Positions 57,915 to 64,000 of a DNA stretch of 64,000 nt are shown in pieces. This DNA is from Macrobrachium rosenbergii (Eukaryota > Arthropoda > Malacostraca > Decapoda > Palaemonidae), in contig NC_089744.1 of assembly GCF_040412425.1 (NCBI RefSeq), forward strand, positions 30,346,001 to 30,410,000, read 5' to 3'. The notes under the pieces are model-generated. The model worked only from the letters and a program-made list of their open reading frames with translations, searched no databases and was not told the DNA's origin. A program made the translations under genes and the position numbers. How positions within the stretch are numbered: the stretch's first letter is position 1; each line of letters begins with the position of its first letter.

Positions 57915-59415
57915 GTGTCTGTCCTGAAGGAGGGCTACACTATCTCCTCTTTGAACATTCCTCCCCTAATCTGCAAGCCTGTCGAATTGACAGGCTACTC
58001 TCCAGGCTCAGAGAGATTTGATGCTCTCTTGCTAGAGGTGAAGTCCCTTGCTCAGAAAGAGGCTATAGAGCTAGTAGAGGACATTCATTCTCCGAGATTC
58101 TGCAACCAGACCTCTCAACAACTCCGCAAGTGTTCATTAGAGTATTGGCTCTTCTAGCAAAATGGCTTCATTTGAAAAGGATAAAGATCTCTCTGTATCT
58201 AGACGACCGGTTACTGCGTTCCCGCTCAAAAGCGCAATGTACGGAGGACATTCGCACGACTCTTCTCTTGACTCAGGAATTGGGCCTTCTCATCAGTCAG
58301 AACAAGTCCTCCCTGACGCCTTCTCACGAGATTCCTTATTTAGGGATGACGATCAATTCTTAGGTTGTCCGGGTTTTTCCAGTCCCGAAGAGAATAGAAA
58401 GGTGTCTCCAGACAGTGAAAGAGTTTCCAAATCTAAACTGTTGCTCAGCCGATCAGTGGATGAGTCTTCTAGGTAACCTCTCATCCATGGAACAATCCGT
58501 TACTCTGGAAAGACTTCACCTGAGACCTCTCCAGTTCTTCCTCAGAGCCAGCTGGAACAGGGAAAAAGTCTCCGGACTCGTTCGTGTTCCCGATAACAAC
58601 AGAAATCAAGGAGGATTTTCGTTGGTGGAATTCCAGAAAGAGACTATCAGAAAGGAAATCTCTTTATCATCTGATCCCCAGCTTAGAGTTCTTTTTAGAT
58701 GCAGCAAAGCTAGGTTCGGGAGCTCTTTTGGGATTAAAAGAAGTGTCAGGAACCTGGTCCCAGGAACAGCAAAACTGGCACATCAGCATAAAGGAATTAC
58801 AGGCTGATATTTCTGGGCCTACGGTGCTTTGCTTCAGAAATACAGGGGAGGACAGTAGCAGTGCATTCAGACAACATGACAGCACTGATGTACATCAAGA
58901 AACAAGGAGGTACCCAATCTTTCTCCCTGTAGCCTACGAAGTGGCAAGGGACATTGTTCTTCGGTTGCACCAGAATGAAACTCAAGTGACAACGCGTTTT
59001 ATTCTGGGAAGACTCAACGCTCTCGCGGACGAATTGAGTCGTCAAAGACAGATCCTCTGGGGAAACCAATGATAGATTTGTTCGTGTCCTCCAGAAATCA
59101 CCGACTTCCTCTCTTCTGCTCACCAGTTCCAGATCCCTTGGCATGGGCGACCAATGCAATGTTGCAGGATTGGTCCAACAAAGACCTGTATACCTTTCCC
59201 CCATTTGGTTTAGTGAGGCAAGTCATCAACAAATTCCGGTCTCATCAAAGCCCATCCATGATCTTGATAGCCCCCTTCTAGCCAACAAGAGAGTGGTTCC
59301 CAGACCTACTAGAACTTCTTGCGGACTTCCTGAGAATGTTGCCACAGAAGCAAAAACTTCTCAGGCAACCACACTTATGTCAGTTCCACCAAAAACCTGT
59401 CTTCTCTGGCCTTAA
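57915..59415 (+). pseudogene. RT-RNase H of DIRS-like element C2
   Basis: MSVLKEGYTISSLNIPPLIC matches the RT start of element B. A deletion after VEDIHSPRF removes the RT fingers and palm up to VFIRVLALLAKWLH. ISLYLDDRLLRS (about 58187) keeps the full YLDD box. The DIRS thumb (TQELGLLISQNKSSL, PYLGMTINS) and RNase H (FFLDAAKLGSGALLG, ISIKELQA, RFILGRLNALADELSRQRQ) follow. The later domain reads MIDLFVSSRNHRLPLFCSPV. Confidence 0.8.
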
Positions 59416-59449
59416 CAGGGTTCAAACTGTTAGGCGACTGCTCTGAAAG

Positions 59450-60185
59450 GACTTTTTAAGAGTAGCTGCAGACACAATTGAGAAGTGTAGAAGACAGTCT
59501 TCAGATAATGTCTACCAGGCAAAATGGTCCATCGTCAGGTCCTGGTGCAGACAAAATAATGTGTCCTCTTCTAAGACCTCTGTAGCAGAAATAACGGACT
59601 TTCTCATGTTCCTACGCTCAGCTAAAGGACTTTCTACCTCTAACTTTAAAGGATACATAGCTATGCTTAGCTCAGTTTTCTGCCATAAAGGAGCGGACTT
59701 ATCGTTGAACTAGGATTAAATTTGTCCAACCTGATTAAGTCCTTTTACACCGCAAAGCCTAAAGAAAAAAAAAAAACCTTTGCTGTCCTGGAACTTAGAC
59801 GTGGTCCTTAAGTGGCTTTCCAGTCACGTTTTGAGCCCATGCAATTTATCTCTTTAATTAAGGGATATAACCAGGAAGACACTTTCTGGTCGCCTTGGCC
59901 ACCGCTAAGAGGTCCAGTGAAATCCATGCTTTAGACAGAAACGTAGGATTTTCTCAGGGGAGGGCAGTTTGCTCCTTTTCCCTAGACTTTCTGGCTAAGA
60001 ACGAATCCCCATCAAATCTATGGCCTCGTTCTTTTATGATCGAGAACTTGTCCGAGATAGTGGGTCCATCTGAAGACGAAGAACTCTCTGTCCAGTAAGG
60101 GCCCTTAAGAAACCTTTGGTGGTCTGTGGAATATCTCTCTAGACCCCTGTCTAAGAATGCCCTGGCATTTTTTTGAGGAATCTGA
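59450..60185 (+). pseudogene. Tyrosine recombinase N-terminal part, element C2
   Basis: Fragments in several frames: SDNVYQAKWSIVRSWCRQNN (like YQGKWAVFCGWCHRR of element B), AEITDFLMFLRSAKGLSTSN, then the catalytic-Arg neighbourhood AKRSSEIHALDRNVGF near 59900. The final piece KNALAFFLRNLISEAHTMV corresponds to SKNTISFWLHEAIKKAY in B. The H-x-x-R box and Tyr are absent. Confidence 0.7.
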
Positions 60186-60240
60186 TTTCCGAAGCACATA
60201 CCATGGTGAACAAAGACTCACTCTCATCTTTTTATTTGTG

Positions 60241-61401
60241 CATAGACACCTTGTAAAGATATTTTGAGGAAGTAGAACATAATATTCGATTTATTTTTAC
60301 CAATTGTCAAAAAAATAAATTGACTTGTAAATGATTTCACTTATGATAAATTTTGTATACGTGAATGGCAATGAGGAAGATTGCCATTCACTTGCGTGTG
60401 TGTGTATATACGTTTATAAGATGTTGATTTACATATTGTGGTTATTTTACTGTAAAAATAAGAAATACAAAACTAAAAATAAGTGAAGAAATACAAAACT
60501 ATAAAAATAAGTCAAGAAATACAAAACATTATATGTAAATTATATGGTGCAGTGCGTTTGTGGTGCCACTTTGATGAGTGCCGATAGGAATGGAATTTTT
60601 AAGTGGGTTCCTCAGGTCTTATGTTTTCCTCCATGCTGTCACTAGAGAGAACAGATATTTAGTGGATAAAACAGGTAATCTACAGATTATCAACTATTTT
60701 AAGGTAAACAGGATTGGAAAATGATTTACAAGTTTTGCAATAATATGTCACTCACGTGGCTATAAAACTGATGAAGAAAATTGTCAGTAAACCCATCTAA
60801 AAATTTTTGTGAGCAATAACATCTCAGGAGGTGTTTATTTGGCTGTAGAACAGTCCAAAAATGTTTGTTTGATCGTACCTTGAAATTCGTGCACACCCTT
60901 TAATGGAATTTAGCTAAGAATTCACTCAGTTCTGAGATCCACCAGTTTATTTTGACAAAAAATTTCCTTGGTGGTCTCTGCAACTCCAGATCTTGTGTCG
61001 AGCTCTTGAGCCACAAATAAGGCACAGACAAGATGAAAAGACACAGCACTAAAGAATTATGATTAAGAGGTAAAATACAATAAGACTGTACCTTGTTCAT
61101 ATGCGTTTCAGGTTTCGCAAAATTTTCATTGGAACCTAACTAATTTGCATTTAAAAATTTTTCACAGATTTGCAAAATTTGGGAAATCCTCAAAAAGCTG
61201 CAGAAGTTTAACTTTTGAAGTAATTTATAAATTTTCATGCTTTTAAGTTAAAATCAGTAAGAAAAATGTGCATTTTTAAAAATTTTTATACATGAATGTG
61301 ATACAAAGGTAAACTAGCATATTTTGTGTTTAAGTAAAGTCCCTCAAAATCACAAAACAGCTTGTTTATTTACCAATGTAAACATACCTCAGTTCCCCCT
61401 A

Positions 61402-61403
<2 letters not shown>
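60241..61403. other. Intergenic, no gene seen
   Basis: AT-rich sequence. A degenerate direct repeat of AAGAAATACAAAACTAAAAA occurs near 60460-60530. No supported coding frame. Confidence 0.5.

Positions 61404-61450
<47 letters not shown>
61404..61450. repeat. (TC)n microsatellite
   Basis: About 45 nt of CT with two interruptions at its end. Confidence 0.95.
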
Positions 61451-61451
<1 letters not shown>

Positions 61452-61508
61452 GTTATCAGTACAATAAATTTAGTGATATTAAAGATATTTTACTGCAATA
61501 TTGCTATA

Positions 61509-61777
61509 CAGGCAGTCCCCAGTTATCGGCAGGGGTTCCATTCTGACGGTGTGATGATAAGCGAAAATCGCCAACAACCAAAAATTGCTGTTTTTTGCCG
61601 CTTATCAGCTCTGATAAGCGCCGAAAATCGGCCTTTTTGGTTATCGGCGCTTCTTAGGTATGTGTCAGCACCGGTACGCGACTATCGGCGGTGAAAATTG
61701 ATGATTTTCGTCGCTAGACAAGCGCCAAAAAACCTAATCGCTGATAATCGAGCCCGCCGATAACCGGGGACTGGCGA
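61509..61777. mobile_element. Tigger-like MITE, copy 2
   Basis: 269 bp, start CAGGCAGTCCCCAGTTATC, end TAACCGGGGACTGGCGA with four mutated terminal bases, flanked by TA at 61507-61508 and 61778-61779. Collinear with copy 1, including the shared GCTAGACAAGC(C/G)CC segment. Confidence 0.85.
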
Positions 61778-61800
61778 TAATGCCTCATGATATAAGAAAA

Positions 61801-61924
61801 CTCCATGATGACAAGCTATTGGCTGTCGGGGTTGGAAGTAGCCTCTCACACAGCAGGGTAGGCTCCATGACGATACGCTATTGGCTGGAAGAGTTGGATG
61901 TAGCCAACCACACAGCAGGGTACT
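61801..61924. repeat. 62-bp tandem duplication next to MITE copy 2
   Basis: CTCCATGATGACAAGCTATT (61801) and CTCCATGACGATACGCTATT (61863) begin two units that both end in CACACAGCAGGGTA. About one fifth of positions differ. Confidence 0.9.
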
Positions 61925-62017
61925 AGCTTCCCTCATTCTAAATCCTGTAGCTTGGATGCTTTGTGTATGTACTGTCACTAGTGTATGAGTGTATTAAATA
62001 TTTTTAATGTGCATATG

Positions 62018-62020
<3 letters not shown>

Positions 62021-62075
<55 letters not shown>
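62021..62075. repeat. (TC)n microsatellite
   Basis: 55 nt of uninterrupted CT. Confidence 0.95.
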
Positions 62076-62080
<5 letters not shown>

Positions 62081-62899
62081 AAAATTGATTGAATACCTGT
62101 ACCCTCTACTTACATTTTGTACATGCTTTCTATATTTTATTGAATTGTGCCTTTGTTATATGACTTTTGTGACATGAAGTTGACCTAGTTTACCTTCCTG
62201 ACAGTGACAAAGAAAGCATCAGTCATTAAGTTTACAATCCCATTCGTTACTTGTTTTTACCTTACTGTGAGTTCAAAAGGAAACGGCAGCCAAGGAATTA
62301 GCATAGAGGTAACATTATACCGTACTGTAAATGTGCTAGTGTGGCAAATACCCATTAAGGATACTGTACTCTGTTTTTACATCAGTCACTTAGTTCTTTT
62401 TTTAAGGGTAATGTGTTAAGCTAACATTTAAATTAAATTAAAGTGCTTTGGGAGCAGATTTGGGTCATAGTTGGGGGTCTAAACTCCAGAAATAAACATT
62501 TATTAGGTTTTTTAATGACTCCTACCAAACATTCGCAATTCCTCCTGATCCATGATGGGTTCTGGAACCTAACCTCGCTAATGTTTGAGGTATAAAGTAT
62601 TGTACATAAATACATATTGTTAGTTCAAGTTTTAATATACAATTAAAATGAGAAGGACAGAAGGAAATATTTAAGTATAGAACTCCCAACTTTGCCATGA
62701 CATGAATGAAATTCATCAGTCACAGTCATCCTTTGCTTCCTTCATAAACTGTAGAACCCCATTGTCTGCAGTATGAAGGAAATTGAAATAATGGCTGGAA
62801 AATTCACACCATGCCCCTCTCCAGTCTTAATATTAAACAACCAAGTCATCACCAATGTTGCATAGAAAAGTAATGCATTAGCTGAAAATTTTGTAAGCA
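62076..62899. other. Intergenic, no gene seen
   Basis: Short frames only, no repeat recognised. Confidence 0.5.
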
Positions 62900-63130
62900 C
62901 AGGCAGTCCCCGGTTATCAGCGATCCGGCTTTACAGCACTTGTCTAGCAAGAATCACACTGAAAATTGCTGATTTCTGCTTATTGGCGCCGAGGATCCGC
63001 TTTGGGCGCCAATACATACCTAATAGAGGCACCAATAAGCTCTGAAAATCGCCCAATTTTCGATTATCGCCGATATTTGCTTTTCGTCACACCATTGGAA
63101 CAGATTCCCCACTGATAACGGGACTGCTTG
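62900..63130. mobile_element. Tigger-like MITE, copy 3 (opposite orientation)
   Basis: 231 bp, starts CAGGCAGTCCCCGGTTATC and ends CGGGACTGCTTG followed by TA at 63131-63132. Its interior matches copies 1 and 2 in reverse: CTTGTCTAGCAAGAATCACA here against the inverse GCTAGACAAGC near the far end of the others. The left TA has decayed to CA. Confidence 0.8.
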
Positions 63131-63132
63131 TA

Positions 63133-64000
63133 TAGTACGTTTCAAAAATGTCAGTACTGTACTATCTTAGAAAACAACAGAAGCCTCTTGATTTTTCAAA
63201 AGGATGAAGAATCCTACAACCTCCCTTTTACCAAAAATTTGTTTGTTCCTGCAGTGAAACAGCTCTGATCCCAGAAACATTCCGCATGCTGTGGTTGAGC
63301 AGATTCTCAGAAATACTGTGCTGGCCACAGCTACCCAGTGGTTTGGGAACCATCCATTATTTTAGCATTTTACAAACTAGGCAAGGTTAGTGTCCGGTAG
63401 CGCAGACATCTTGTCTGTGCAAAAATAAGAGAAAGTGGTCAATACACGACTTGTGTGGTTCTTTAAAGAAGGAAGGCTCTTGTAACCTATGTAAGTAGTG
63501 CAGTTTTTGCTGAATGCATTCAACCACTGATGTTTCAGTTCACCTTGAATCTTCCTCCTGCAAAGTGTTCATATCAAGCAACGTCATGTGACTTAGAAAG
63601 GCATGTGACTGTTTATAGGCCTGGGATTCTCAAGCAAATACTTGATTTGAGTTTAAGGAGTTACCTGTACATCATTCTTCCAGTTATTTTAGCTCGTCAT
63701 TTTTTCAGGGAAAGTAGTTTATACTCTTTTGTGAAGGGAAATGCAGAGGAAGGAGTCCCTAAGGTTGTACTGAGTGTGACCTGTTTGTCCCTGCAGTAAA
63801 TGCCTTATCAGCAGTTATGCCTTATATTAGCTACACAATCTTTAGATGACCTTTCACAGTCATGCACATGAACTAAATGGCTGTGGTTGAAAAAAAAATT
63901 CAGCTAAAATTTAATGAAATTATTCGATGGGCAGATATTAATAGATTTAAATACCATTCCAGTAAGACATTGATTGTACACTTTTGCTCTGTTTGTGTAT
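63133..64000. other. Intergenic to window edge, no gene seen
   Basis: An 89-codon plus-strand frame at 63530-63799 has no recognised family and no splice context. It may be part of a gene continuing beyond the window, but nothing here shows it. Confidence 0.35.

Larger units (their letters stand above)
55233..60240 (+). mobile_element. DIRS1-like element C2, 3'-truncated
   Basis: The left terminal repeat starts at 55233 (TATAAGTAACTTACCCAGTA...GGCAGCTCAAAATTTTGAAA), head to head with the right end of C1. The order is gag (55472 on), RT (57915-58400), RNase H (58584-59072), post-RNase H domain (59069-59415) and the recombinase N-terminal half (about 59450-60180). It ends inside the recombinase before the H-x-x-R box, and no right terminal repeat was found. 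Dozens of frame breaks show it is old. Confidence 0.8.

Overview
This is nuclear DNA from an animal with introns, long AT- and GA-type microsatellites and many degraded transposons. The combination of very dense (TA)n, (GA)n and (CA)n tracts, DIRS1-like tyrosine-recombinase retrotransposons, CsRn1-like Ty3/gypsy elements and a GA-rich repeat family I recall from shrimps and crabs points to a decapod crustacean. The species call is inference; no ribosomal or mitochondrial marker is present.

Two host genes can be built exon by exon. They face each other between 12.9 and 21 kb. (1) On the plus strand, 13010-15974, a five-exon gene encodes a 129-residue cysteine-free secreted protein. It has a TATA box and initiator upstream and a 14-nt microexon whose skipping would cause an immediate stop. 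(2) On the minus strand, 20968-17444, a six-exon gene encodes a 259-residue type I membrane protein: signal peptide, one fibronectin type III domain, one membrane helix and a basic-then-acidic cytoplasmic tail. All exon phases match in both models. I do not recognise the function of either.

The rest is mostly mobile DNA. 0.3-3 kb: a decayed jockey/CR1-like LINE on the minus strand. 10.5-10.9 kb: a hairpin-forming repeat. 21.9-25.8 kb: gypsy copy 1, with LTRs, a tRNA-Trp-type primer site and a 4-bp target duplication, but most of gag and protease deleted. 26.3-38.6 kb: a DIRS1-like element on the minus strand with inverted terminal repeats and an internal complementary region. Its downstream terminal repeat was split by gypsy copy 2 (26380-31487), which has about 98% identical LTRs and target duplication GACT. 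38.9-42.4 kb: gypsy copy 3, with the integrase deleted. 46.2-49.0 kb: a cascade of foldback elements. 51.4-60.2 kb: two further DIRS-like elements, the first reduced to a gag fragment joined to a recombinase tail. Three Tigger-like MITE copies lie at 47.5, 61.5 and 62.9 kb.

The most unusual signals are a roughly 20-nt motif repeated three to five times in the untranslated leader of all three gypsy copies, the textbook-quality DIRS termini interrupted by a datable insertion, an intronic minisatellite built of splice-acceptor-like units next to a true acceptor, and the microexon switch. Stretches without recognisable genes are listed individually.
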